From positions 1 through 31,166 of IMG/VR virus record IMGVR_UViG_3300010157_000176: DNA of 31,166 nucleotides. One strand, given 5' to 3'. This stretch comes from a virus. The number at the start of each line of letters is the position of its first letter. Position 1 is the first letter of the stretch. The position numbers and the translations under genes were made by a program. This document shows positions 22,115 to 29,660 of this stretch, in pieces. The notes beneath the pieces were generated by a model, which saw only the letters and a list, made by a program, of their open reading frames with translations, did no database searches and was not told the origin of the DNA.

Positions 22115-22924
22115 ATTTTTATCTCCTTTTTTGTCAAGTATTGGGTCGCTCTCGACAACTGCTTGTGGCATATCTGCGGGAATGCTAACGCCCCCCGCAT
22201 TGTATCCCAAATTTTCTTCTGCTTTTACGCAAGAACCGGGTTCATAGGCTCCAACGCCTTTTGCTGGTTTGTATCCTTCCCAACAACGAAACTTTGTTCC
22301 AACTGCGAAAACAAGCATCTCTGCGTCTTTGCTTTGGAAGTCACGGAACTTCTCATTGCTGGCTGGGCTAGAAACCAAGTCGGCAGACTCAATCCTTTGC
22401 GGACGGATATAGTCTTTCCCATTGATGGTTTCAGATTCGTTCAAGAACGCCAAGCTAACCCCAAATTGGTCTGGGGCTTCCGATGCCATTTCCTTAACCA
22501 ATCCGTAGTGAGGGGAGCTTTTTAGAAGGTGAAGGTCTGCCATCAGTTTATCGCCTTCAATGCGAGGGTTGCGAGCAAAGCCAAGAACTGCTTCAAGCCC
22601 GGAGCCGTGATTCATCTTAACCTTAACTCCATTTGGAGCTTTCGACATTAGTTCATAGGCTTTCTCGATGGAGGTCTTGTCGATGAACAAATCGTGTCCT
22701 CTGGCCTCTCCTTGGCTTAAAATGTAAACATTAGGGATAATCGTTGAATCTTCTTCAAGCCTAGCTTCCTTGCGTTGCTTCTTCTTTGCATCCCGGTAGG
22801 TCTGGTAGGCAACTGCAACCCTTTGTTTCTGGTCTGGGAAATCTTTAACTGCGGTTTCGTGTCCCATAAAACGACCAACAAAATCTTTGCTTTTCTCGCC
22901 TTTTTTTGGAGTTAGTAGGGGCAT
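21716..22924 (-). CDS. Prohead protease fused to scaffold, with small phage accessory domains (402 aa)
   Basis: Residues 1-50 are a basic accessory module (KGEKSKDFVGRFMGHETAV and DQKQRVAVAY). The protease fold covers about 60-195: H106 (VKMNHGSG), S157 (FGVSLAF) and D182 (ADLVSSPAS) form a plausible HK97-family catalytic set. A mini-domain at 208-235 (FRCWEGYKPAKG, then PGSC) is inserted before the scaffold, which starts at M271 with a coiled coil. The protease cuts scaffold and capsid termini in the prohead, and here enzyme and scaffold are in one chain. The ATG lacks a good ribosome site. Confidence 0.8.
   Translation of the reverse strand: MPLLTPKKGEKSKDFVGRFMGHETAVKDFPDQKQRVAVAYQTYRDAKKKQRKEARLEEDSTIIPNVYILSQGEARGHDLFIDKTSIEKAYELMSKAPNGVKVKMNHGSGLEAVLGFARNPRIEGDKLMADLHLLKSSPHYGLVKEMASEAPDQFGVSLAFLNESETINGKDYIRPQRIESADLVSSPASNEKFRDFQSKDAEMLVFAVGTKFRCWEGYKPAKGVGAYEPGSCVKAEENLGYNAGGVSIPADMPQAVVESDPILDKKGDKNMDKKYMDELSELKARLEALEAAMKPADEAKDQAEDSAEGTPVADVPSPEDKVKKDESQMAEKLKAVLTEFGIKPISASPVVEAPAKVEPKTFEELVAAHSDYGTSKLKAMNAVMLSNPKEYAEARSRGITKI
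22115..22137 (-). promoter_or_regulatory. Ribosome-loading leader of the nested scaffold
   Basis: On the minus strand TTGACA is followed by an A-run, GGAG and then, after eight bases, the ATG at 22114. It is the strongest Shine-Dalgarno site in the protease gene and lies inside coding sequence, which is the main evidence for the internal start. The same TTGACA-before-SD layout recurs at five other genes. Confidence 0.65.
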
Positions 22925-22928
22925 ATAA

Positions 22929-23306
22929 TTAAACTAGGGTTAAGAGATACTTTAGCTGATTTACATTTCCAAGAATTTCATCTCGGATATTCAAAAGATC
23001 GGTGTCACCTTCGTTCAAATAACCGGGCAGTTCTTCTGAAAGGAACGAGATAAACTCATCGTTATATTCGCCAAAGGTTTCGGAGTAATTGTCTAGGCTG
23101 AAATCAAAGGTAGAAGCAGAGATAATTCTGCCATACTTGCCCATAAATGTTTCCACAAATTCATCAATGTTCTCTGTAAGAGACTCGTAGATTTCCCCAA
23201 AACTCTTGTGTTGGCTATAACTCCTTGTCTGCCAATGAAATATCTTATATTGATTCTGATATGTCAGAAAGGTGGTTAAAATTGTCTCGCCGTTGGCGTT
23301 TTCCAT
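22929..23306 (-). CDS. Ferritin/Dps-like phage protein, DUF5856-like (125 aa)
   Basis: FLTYQNQYKIFHWQTRSYSQ and HKSFGEIYESLTENIDEFVE, then MGKYGRI, form the HW...H...E..D pattern of Dps-like four-helix phage proteins (DUF5856). Dps binds iron and DNA; whether this one does is unknown. I chose the ATG at 23306 because it gives the usual length and follows the stop of the small upstream gene; earlier in-frame starts (23333 and 23420) overlap that gene. It lies between portal and protease, so it may be a virion or packaging partner. Confidence 0.65.
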   Translation of the reverse strand: MENANGETILTTFLTYQNQYKIFHWQTRSYSQHKSFGEIYESLTENIDEFVETFMGKYGRIISASTFDFSLDNYSETFGEYNDEFISFLSEELPGYLNEGDTDLLNIRDEILGNVNQLKYLLTLV

Positions 23307-23310
23307 AAGG

Positions 23311-23460
23311 TTATGGTTTCTTGTCAATTCCATCTGCACAAGTGCAACCCGGCTTGTCGCAAAGCTCTTTAGGGTCAATCTTTTCTTTATCAATAGGTTC
23401 AAGGTCTGATGAAGACCCAAAAACTCTTTGCTTATATGAATTATCTTTTTCTAGTGGCAT
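23311..23460 (-). CDS. Small protein with a terminal cysteine motif (49 aa)
   Basis: The ATG at 23460 is one base after the portal stop. The product is polar (MPLEKDNSYKQRVFGSSSDL) and ends in a cluster CDKPGCTCADG, three cysteines in seven residues, followed by a basic tail. The cysteines could bind a metal or form a small knot; no family recognised. Tight spacing to both neighbours argues for a real gene. Confidence 0.5.
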   Translation of the reverse strand: MPLEKDNSYKQRVFGSSSDLEPIDKEKIDPKELCDKPGCTCADGIDKKP

Positions 23461-23461
23461 A

Positions 23462-26400
23462 TCAATATTCTTCCACATCTACTTCATATATAAAGCCAAA
23501 TTTTTCGCCTCTCAAATTTTTCGCCTCTCTTTTTTTGGGTTCGCCAACCGCTCTAATCCTTGCTCCATATGGAAGCACAAATTCCTTTTCTCCGCTTGAA
23601 TCTAGGCCGTGAAATTGTCGCACTTTAGAGCTTTTAACTAGCCTTAATTTAACTTGTGCCTCCGATCCTCCACCAAAACTTCTAGCTACATCCTTGTCTT
23701 CACTAAATGATGTAAGTGTTCTATTTAGTTTTGCCCCACCAGTTAATTGACGAACATAATCATCGCCTTCTTTTTCTGTTGCAAATCCCATTCCTCGATA
23801 TAATGGCGATTTTTGTTTTATAGGCTTTTGTTGCTCCATCAAATTCCGAAGTTTTTTGCCAACATCACTTTCTGGCTTTTCATTGATTTTTATATAATGT
23901 CTTCCCCTAAAGTCATCTGTAATTTGCCAAGCGTTTTGGTCATTTCTTACTTGATCTCTCCAATCATTAAACTCTAAATTTTTCCCCTTAACCCCTATTT
24001 CACCAACTTTCCAAATTGCATTTTGATCGTTTCTTGTAATTTCCGATCTGTATTGATTCCAATCTCTTTCGTCATTTGCTCCATTAAATAGCTTAACTCC
24101 CTTTGGAGGAGTCCGAAGTTTTCCTGTGCGTTGCCCTTCGTTTTGTTTGTATTTTGGTATTTTTGTTTGAGGTAAAACTTGTTCTTTTGTTTTGGGAGCT
24201 TCTTTTGCAGAATCTTTCCTTGGTTCACCTATTGGCCTTTTTGGTTCATATCCACCCTTTAGTGCTGGCCTTCCATAGCCTTCTGCACATTTGTTATCCG
24301 GGCCAAATGTTCCGTCCTCGACTTGTCCGCAATCTCTAGCAAATTCAGTTTCTACTTTTTTTTTATCGTCTGTAATCGGGCCGCCAACAATCCAAGCGTC
24401 ACAAGTCCGTTTAGATGCACACTTGAAATCAAAAATCTCGCAGTAACCTAGATCGCCACCAATAGCAACTTCATTTGCATCTTCACCAATCCCCTTCTTA
24501 ATGCACCCAAGAAGTTTGTTGGTTTGATTAAAGGCGGCACAATTACCACAACGCATCTTCTTTGCGGTTGCTACATCACCTTGAAACTCGTCTGCCTTTG
24601 CCTTCCAATAGGCATGATTAGGCTCATTGGGATTAGCTGGCCCATAGTTGGCATCATCAACCGCATTTTGTCTGTGAGCTAAATTGGTTTTTACATCTTG
24701 AGTTGCGATTGGGCAAGAGGCTGGTTCTTCTAGCTTTTCGTCTCGGCTGTCCATCTGCTTGATGAGTTTCTTGACCCAAGAAAAGCCAGCATCTCCACCC
24801 CAGCCGTTCCACGCTTGCCATCCCTTGCCTTGATCGTCCCAACCAGCACCCTTCTTATCGACTTCGTGACGGCTAAAGAAGGAGTGCATTCTACGAATTG
24901 TGTCCGGGGATAATGCCTTGCCAGCAATCAAATCCCTAGCCCTAGCGATGCCTACGGAGGTCATTCCCCTCTGACTAGATGGTTTCTCGCTACGAACCTC
25001 CAAAGCTCGCTTGGCGGCATCCCTAGCCCCTTGGGGTGGGGTAAAGTCGATGTCTGAATACTTGCCAAGCTCACAAGCCTTTAGCATTCCAGCAATTAAC
25101 ATCTTAACGCTCTTATTATCTAGCTTGGACAATTCTTGCAGATTATTTTCAATCTGTATTCCGCCAATTTTTTGCGTATCTTCGGTTGCGCCTTTTTCGG
25201 TAGGCTCTCTTTCTTCACCAACATCAATGTCCCCATCGCTACCAGTTGTGCGGGTTTTAGTGTCTTGCTCTTTGATTGGGGGAACAACCACAACTGCGTT
25301 TTCGTCTTGCGGTTCGTCCTCCATCTTTTCTGGTGTGGGAACTGCTTGAGTAGGCGTAGGTGTTTTTGTGGATGGGGCGATTGTTCCAATGTTTATTCCT
25401 TCCACAATTTTTGATGCATCTTGTGCAGAAATGAATGGGAAAGCCGCCGTGATGATTGAAATAGAGCCTTCCTTTGAAACCGCCCCGGAAGCAACTGCAT
25501 TGATGACTTGAATAAGCGAAGCAACTTGCGCTCCATTGAGTGCTTGATCTGCGACATAAGTCTGATCTGCTTGTTTGGGTTGCTCGCCGTCTTGTGTTTG
25601 ATCTTGGTTGGGTTGAGCAATAGAACCAATAATTGTGTCGGAAATAGAGCTTGCTTGAACACCATATTGCTCTGAAAGGTCTTTAACCAACTTGGCTTCT
25701 AATGCCCTCTGCCTCATTGAGCTTTCAAAGTCCAATCCCTTTTCGGCGTAAATTGAGCTTGCGGTAGTCAGTCCGGCTCGAAACTCGGATATATTGGCTT
25801 GGCTCTCCCTTCCTAAATCTATGGAGACATTCGCACCAAAGTTAAAGACTCCCTTTGTGCTTTTGCTTCCAAGATTGTTTGCAATCAATCCCCTCGCAAC
25901 TCCGTCTGCAATAACAATGTTCTTGAGTGGTCGAAGAACCTTATCCTCAAGAAGTTTCTGGTATCTTCGAAAAGTGCGTCCTGCTTGTTGCATTTCAAGC
26001 CTAGCAGTTGGGCCGGACATTGAAGAAGGGTCAACCGCAAATGAATAAGGGATGCCAACTCCCATACAAATGTTTCGCAAAAGAATCCTGTGGAACTCCG
26101 CAAAAGCACCAGAGGGACGGCTTGGGCCATCTGGAAAAACGATGTCCTCATTGACTTCCAAATAGCTTATCTTACCCGGCTCAATGGTTTCTAGTTTGAT
26201 GCCTTGATTGTCGGCGTTTAGGTCATTCGTAAGCGTGGACAAGTCGGAGGCGTTGTTGTTGTTTCGCTTTACGATTCCAGCTTGTGAACTTGCCAGTTTT
26301 GCGGCCATCTTTTCGGAGGCAATGATTTCATACAAATCCACGCAATCATTGATGGCTGTATGAAAAGCAGAAATTCCCCGGTATTGGTCGATGCGAAGCG

Positions 26401-27070
26401 GGTCGTAAAGATGAAACGCTTGGCTTGCCGGGATTGTCGTTTGAAAGATATAAGCGTTTCCATAGGTGCGTAAATAAATATCGTAACCAGTAGGCGCACC
26501 AGTTTCTTGATCAATATGGATTCCACTAATAAGATTAAGGCTTGTGTAAGTGCGATTAGGGTCACCAAGTCTGTCTGCCTCGATGCCTTGGAGTTTTAGA
26601 TTTCCACTCTGGTCACGCACCAGAACGAACAAAAAGTCTCCGTCACGGAGCATCGACATCATTGCGACTTGCATTAAGAACGACCCGGTATTTCGTTCAG
26701 AAAGATCGCACTTGTCCCACCATTCGTTCCAATAAGCCTCTACATCTGAATTAACCTTGGGGCTTTCTGTTCTGGCTTGATAGGAAATGTTACCCGCACA
26801 ATGGCTGGCAAACTTCATCAGCAACCCACGAATCAATCCAACATTTTCGGCCAAATCCCTAGAACGCTTGAGAAGTTCTACCCGGTCATAGTTTGAGCGA
26901 AAACCTTCCGCACCAGATAACGAGGACGGCCCACGGCGTTGCCGATTATATTGCGTTGCATCATATTCAAAGGCCGTGAGCTTTGCCCTAGAAGCAAGCC
27001 GATCAACCGCCGCTTGCGGATTTACAAAGGCAATAGCCTTATCAAGAAAGTTCAGCCCAATTTTCTTCAC
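23462..27070 (-). CDS. Portal protein fused to accessory domains and a C-terminal ADP-ribosyltransferase (1202 aa)
   Basis: Residues 1-470 form a lambda-type portal (RSRDLAENVGLIRGLLMKFA, LRDGDFLFVLVRD, GIEADRL, MGVGIPYSFAVDPSSMSGPT). Then 508-555 is a helical portal-tail module, and 565-640 a Pro/Thr/Glu-rich linker. At 701-768 is an RHEVDK...GWGGDAG phage domain, at 786-930 a nine-cysteine domain (RCGNC, GYCEIF, RTCDAW, DCGQ, KCAEGYG), and at 1089-1202 an ADP-ribosyltransferase: YRGM with R1092, LTSFS with S1121, and EKE with E1161/E1163 before FVLPYGARIR. The start is GTG, directly after the gpW-like stop. The portal forms the DNA channel; the extension triples the usual length. One uninterrupted frame supports a true fusion. 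It may be cleaved in the head. Confidence 0.85.
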   Translation of the reverse strand: MKKIGLNFLDKAIAFVNPQAAVDRLASRAKLTAFEYDATQYNRQRRGPSSLSGAEGFRSNYDRVELLKRSRDLAENVGLIRGLLMKFASHCAGNISYQARTESPKVNSDVEAYWNEWWDKCDLSERNTGSFLMQVAMMSMLRDGDFLFVLVRDQSGNLKLQGIEADRLGDPNRTYTSLNLISGIHIDQETGAPTGYDIYLRTYGNAYIFQTTIPASQAFHLYDPLRIDQYRGISAFHTAINDCVDLYEIIASEKMAAKLASSQAGIVKRNNNNASDLSTLTNDLNADNQGIKLETIEPGKISYLEVNEDIVFPDGPSRPSGAFAEFHRILLRNICMGVGIPYSFAVDPSSMSGPTARLEMQQAGRTFRRYQKLLEDKVLRPLKNIVIADGVARGLIANNLGSKSTKGVFNFGANVSIDLGRESQANISEFRAGLTTASSIYAEKGLDFESSMRQRALEAKLVKDLSEQYGVQASSISDTIIGSIAQPNQDQTQDGEQPKQADQTYVADQALNGAQVASLIQVINAVASGAVSKEGSISIITAAFPFISAQDASKIVEGINIGTIAPSTKTPTPTQAVPTPEKMEDEPQDENAVVVVPPIKEQDTKTRTTGSDGDIDVGEEREPTEKGATEDTQKIGGIQIENNLQELSKLDNKSVKMLIAGMLKACELGKYSDIDFTPPQGARDAAKRALEVRSEKPSSQRGMTSVGIARARDLIAGKALSPDTIRRMHSFFSRHEVDKKGAGWDDQGKGWQAWNGWGGDAGFSWVKKLIKQMDSRDEKLEEPASCPIATQDVKTNLAHRQNAVDDANYGPANPNEPNHAYWKAKADEFQGDVATAKKMRCGNCAAFNQTNKLLGCIKKGIGEDANEVAIGGDLGYCEIFDFKCASKRTCDAWIVGGPITDDKKKVETEFARDCGQVEDGTFGPDNKCAEGYGRPALKGGYEPKRPIGEPRKDSAKEAPKTKEQVLPQTKIPKYKQNEGQRTGKLRTPPKGVKLFNGANDERDWNQYRSEITRNDQNAIWKVGEIGVKGKNLEFNDWRDQVRNDQNAWQITDDFRGRHYIKINEKPESDVGKKLRNLMEQQKPIKQKSPLYRGMGFATEKEGDDYVRQLTGGAKLNRTLTSFSEDKDVARSFGGGSEAQVKLRLVKSSKVRQFHGLDSSGEKEFVLPYGARIRAVGEPKKREAKNLRGEKFGFIYEVDVEEY

Positions 27071-27328
27071 TTACGCCATTCCCATTGAACGAGCAGGGCC
27101 AAACTTTGCGTATGTGGTTCGGATTCGTCCACCAGTTGCTTGCTGAATCGCAAGGGTAAGCTCGGCAATGGTATCACGCACCTCGCCAAGATTCGCTCTA
27201 GAAAAAGATCGTCCAGCGATGGAATAGCTTGAACCCGCCACCGCAATAGCCTCTAGGCAAGTAATATACTTATCCCGCAAGGAAGTTAGGGTGGTGAGGG
27301 GTAGCCCAATAAAATCACCCTTCGCCAT
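27071..27328 (-). CDS. gpW-like head-tail joining protein (85 aa)
   Basis: A small helical protein (LPLTTLTSLRDKYITCLEAI, then ANLGEVRDTIAELTLAIQQA) lies exactly between the large terminase and the portal, the position of lambda gpW, which completes filled heads. I chose the ATG at 27328 over 27340 because GAGG lies six bases upstream. The sequence shows a short amphipathic pair of helices and a Gly/Arg-rich end (GGRIRTTYAKFGPARS). It overlaps the terminase end by 14 bases and is followed immediately by the portal GTG. Confidence 0.75.
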   Translation of the reverse strand: MAKGDFIGLPLTTLTSLRDKYITCLEAIAVAGSSYSIAGRSFSRANLGEVRDTIAELTLAIQQATGGRIRTTYAKFGPARSMGMA

Positions 27329-29105
27329 TCTCAACCTCATCTGTCAAACTTGCTGGTGTGATATTCAAGAGCTTATGCAACCCGGCACCTACAATGTTCA
27401 TACATTCGCAATCCAACAAGTGATTCTGCTTCCCAATCTGCTTCCAAACCATCCTAGTTCTCCCGGTCATTGGGTTTTTAACTGAAACCTTTCGCTCTGC
27501 TTCAATATGCTCTCGCCATACTTGCGGGGCATCATCGGCAACGAATCCTTCCGACTTAACCAGATTGGCAAAGATGTCCTTGATTGCTGGGTTAGACCAC
27601 CTCCATATAGGAGCCAAACGCCATTTCCAACCATCCCTAGAGCCTGTGGCCTTACCAGAAAAGGGGTCACCATTGGCGATTCTTGCAAATGGTCTTGCTA
27701 TCTTTTGCTGTCCTACGATCTCGGAAAAGCTGGCCTTGTCCGAACCCACAAGACCTAACCAGCCCATCTTACAAATCCACTCGTAGCAAAGACGGGTTTG
27801 ATCGCCAGTATCAATCACAACGCATCTTGGTTCCACCTCAAATTCATCAGCCTTCGCCGCTACATCGCCCCAAGTCTCAAGCCTACCAGCCCAAACCATT
27901 CGAGACTTTCCCTCGCCATTATAAGCCCTAATCAAAGCCCAAGTGTGGAACCCACCAGATTCTTGCACATCGACTGACATAATCGTTTTTTCTCCTTCGT
28001 GAACAATACCCATATTGTAACCACCAGCCTTGATCTCGATTCGCTCTTGTTCGTGTTCTAGCCAAGGTTCAGCAAGGATTCGGTTCACAAAGTCTTGTAG
28101 CCCGATGATTCCGCTATATTTGTCTTGCAAGAACTTGACCGCTAGGGAGCCAAACGAAACCCACGGAGCATATAATCCGTTCAAGTGATAGCTTCGGCGG
28201 TTTGGTTCGCCTTTAGGGTTGGTCGCAATCCACTCTCCACCCCGGAGCATTGCTGTCTTTTGGCCGTCTGTAATCTTGCCTTTGCAGTTCTCGCACTCGT
28301 AATAGGCCGATGATTTAACCAGCTTAAAATCATAAACTGCTTCTTCGATCTTTGCGTTCTCATCCCACTTCACTTGCCCCCAGATGAGCTTCTGCTTGTG
28401 GTTGCAATGTGGGCAAGGCACAAAAAAGAAACGCATATCTCCCTTTTGCCATTCTGCCCAAATCGTAGAATCCGCCGTGGTTGGCGTAGATGTGGCGATG
28501 ATTAAGTGATTTGGATAGGTCGCAACTCTAGCCTCTGCCAACTGCAATGCCCCAGCCTCGCTCTTGCTCGCACCCGCCTCTGGGTATTTGTCCACTTCGT
28601 CCAAACATAGAAGTGCTACGCTTCTAGATGCCAAATTGCTAGGTGAACTAGCACCAACAAACCAAAGTGAACTTCGTTTGAAATGTTGCTCTAGCAATTT
28701 AATTTTATCGGTATTATCTGGCTTTTCTTTTGCAAGTGCTGGGCAATCGTCCACCATCGGAAGCCATCGGGTTTCAGAGAAAGACCTAGCCAAAGCCTCT
28801 GACGGCATAACCCATAGTGCGGGACAAGGATGCTCTGCAATTCTATAAGCTAGGCCAGCTAGAATTGTGGTTGTCTTTGATGTTTGTGCGCCCCATACGA
28901 GCGTAACCCTGCGAACTGAATCATCACCGAAAGCCTCTAGCGGCTCTCTTACATACGGAGTTAGCTTGGTCGAATACGCACCGGGAATATTCGTTACCCT
29001 AGCCGAAAGAGTTAGATTCTTTTCTGCCCACTCTGGAATCGAAAGTTTTTCCCTTGGCTCAAAGATTGATCTGGCGAATTGCTTAACATCAAAAAGCTGG
29101 TTCAT
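27315..29105 (-). CDS. terL: Terminase large subunit, lambda gpA family (596 aa)
   Basis: The ATPase has GAQTSKT (72-78) as the Walker A variant of GpA enzymes and ALLCLDE (164-170) as Walker B. A four-cysteine zinc site (CPHC 231-234, CENC 271-274) is characteristic of gpA-type terminases. The nuclease domain has MSVDVQESGG (D379) and CVVIDTGDQT (D432). It pumps DNA through the portal and cuts at the packaging site. The length is normal for the family. It starts within the HNH gene's stop (ATGA) and overlaps the gpW-like gene. Confidence 0.92.
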   Translation of the reverse strand: MNQLFDVKQFARSIFEPREKLSIPEWAEKNLTLSARVTNIPGAYSTKLTPYVREPLEAFGDDSVRRVTLVWGAQTSKTTTILAGLAYRIAEHPCPALWVMPSEALARSFSETRWLPMVDDCPALAKEKPDNTDKIKLLEQHFKRSSLWFVGASSPSNLASRSVALLCLDEVDKYPEAGASKSEAGALQLAEARVATYPNHLIIATSTPTTADSTIWAEWQKGDMRFFFVPCPHCNHKQKLIWGQVKWDENAKIEEAVYDFKLVKSSAYYECENCKGKITDGQKTAMLRGGEWIATNPKGEPNRRSYHLNGLYAPWVSFGSLAVKFLQDKYSGIIGLQDFVNRILAEPWLEHEQERIEIKAGGYNMGIVHEGEKTIMSVDVQESGGFHTWALIRAYNGEGKSRMVWAGRLETWGDVAAKADEFEVEPRCVVIDTGDQTRLCYEWICKMGWLGLVGSDKASFSEIVGQQKIARPFARIANGDPFSGKATGSRDGWKWRLAPIWRWSNPAIKDIFANLVKSEGFVADDAPQVWREHIEAERKVSVKNPMTGRTRMVWKQIGKQNHLLDCECMNIVGAGLHKLLNITPASLTDEVENGEG

Positions 29106-29407
29106 CTCTTAATCATATAATCCTTGGCATAAGCCCAAGTTGGATTCTGATGTATTTTGTGATGACATTCAAAGCACACGGCCAAGAAAAACTCTGTCTC
29201 GTTCAGCCTATCGCCAAACCTACCACGGCGATGATGCACTTGGCTTGCCATTTTGCATCTACAAACTTGGCAGACCGGGTTGTTTCCAAGAAACTTCTCT
29301 CGAACATCCTTATAGACTTCGTTCTGGCCTTTCCGCTTTTTAGAAACTCGGCGTAGCTTTCCGCTTCGCTTGAGTGGCGTTTTGCGTTTAAGTGGTGTGC
29401 GTTTCAT
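29102..29407 (-). CDS. HNH endonuclease next to the terminase (101 aa)
   Basis: A basic N-terminus (MKRTPLKRKTPLKRSGKLRR) precedes the zinc/HNH core: CQVC (46-49), VHHRRGRFGDR with the catalytic H58/H59, and CFECHHKIHQNP with C78, C81 and H86. HNH nucleases in this place assist the terminase in cutting DNA at the packaging site in many phages. The start at 29407 is preferred over an upstream frame extension to 29467 because it couples to the stop of the membrane peptide (ATGA) and gives the normal N-terminus. Confidence 0.85.
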   Translation of the reverse strand: MKRTPLKRKTPLKRSGKLRRVSKKRKGQNEVYKDVREKFLGNNPVCQVCRCKMASQVHHRRGRFGDRLNETEFFLAVCFECHHKIHQNPTWAYAKDYMIKR

Positions 29408-29580
29408 TTTTTGAATGATGGCAAATAAATAAATGTGTATGCAAGAATATATGCCGCATCTGTCCAACTAAATTTTCCATAACCCAATGCTCTTGTTATG
29501 ACTATCAGCAGAAAAAGTGGAGTAGCAAAAAACCTAAACTTTTCATCAAGCCAATCTATAATTTTTGTTATGCTTTTCAT
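29404..29580 (-). CDS. Membrane peptide between terminase subunits (58 aa)
   Basis: The ATG at 29580 and the stop at 29404 both overlap neighbours (ATGA). A basic, Trp-containing start (MKSITKIIDWLDEKFRF) leads to a hydrophobic segment (FATPLFLLIVITRALG) and a second one near the end (DAAYILAYTFIYLPSF), so it may span the membrane twice. It has no cysteine motif. Function unknown. A membrane protein inside the packaging genes is unusual. Confidence 0.55.
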   Translation of the reverse strand: MKSITKIIDWLDEKFRFFATPLFLLIVITRALGYGKFSWTDAAYILAYTFIYLPSFKK

Positions 29581-29660
29581 TTTAGAATATCGTCCAGAAT
29601 TGAACCAAGAATGCAGACCACAACCAAACCAGCAAGTAAAAGAAGGAATGATTCGTTCAT
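29577..29660 (-). CDS. Membrane micropeptide (27 aa)
   Basis: The frame reads MNESF, a hydrophobic run (LLLLAGLVVVCILGSIL) and a polar DDILK end, with one predicted membrane helix. It overlaps the small-terminase stop and the next ATG by four bases each. At 27 residues it could be a coupling leader that keeps ribosomes on the message rather than a functional protein. Function unknown. Confidence 0.45.
   Translation of the reverse strand: MNESFLLLLAGLVVVCILGSILDDILK

Noticed and set aside
6549-22137. TTGACA boxes read as sigma70 -35 elements
   Set aside because: None has a TATAAT-like -10 at 16-18 bases; the ATG falls where the -10 should be, so a leader motif is the better description.
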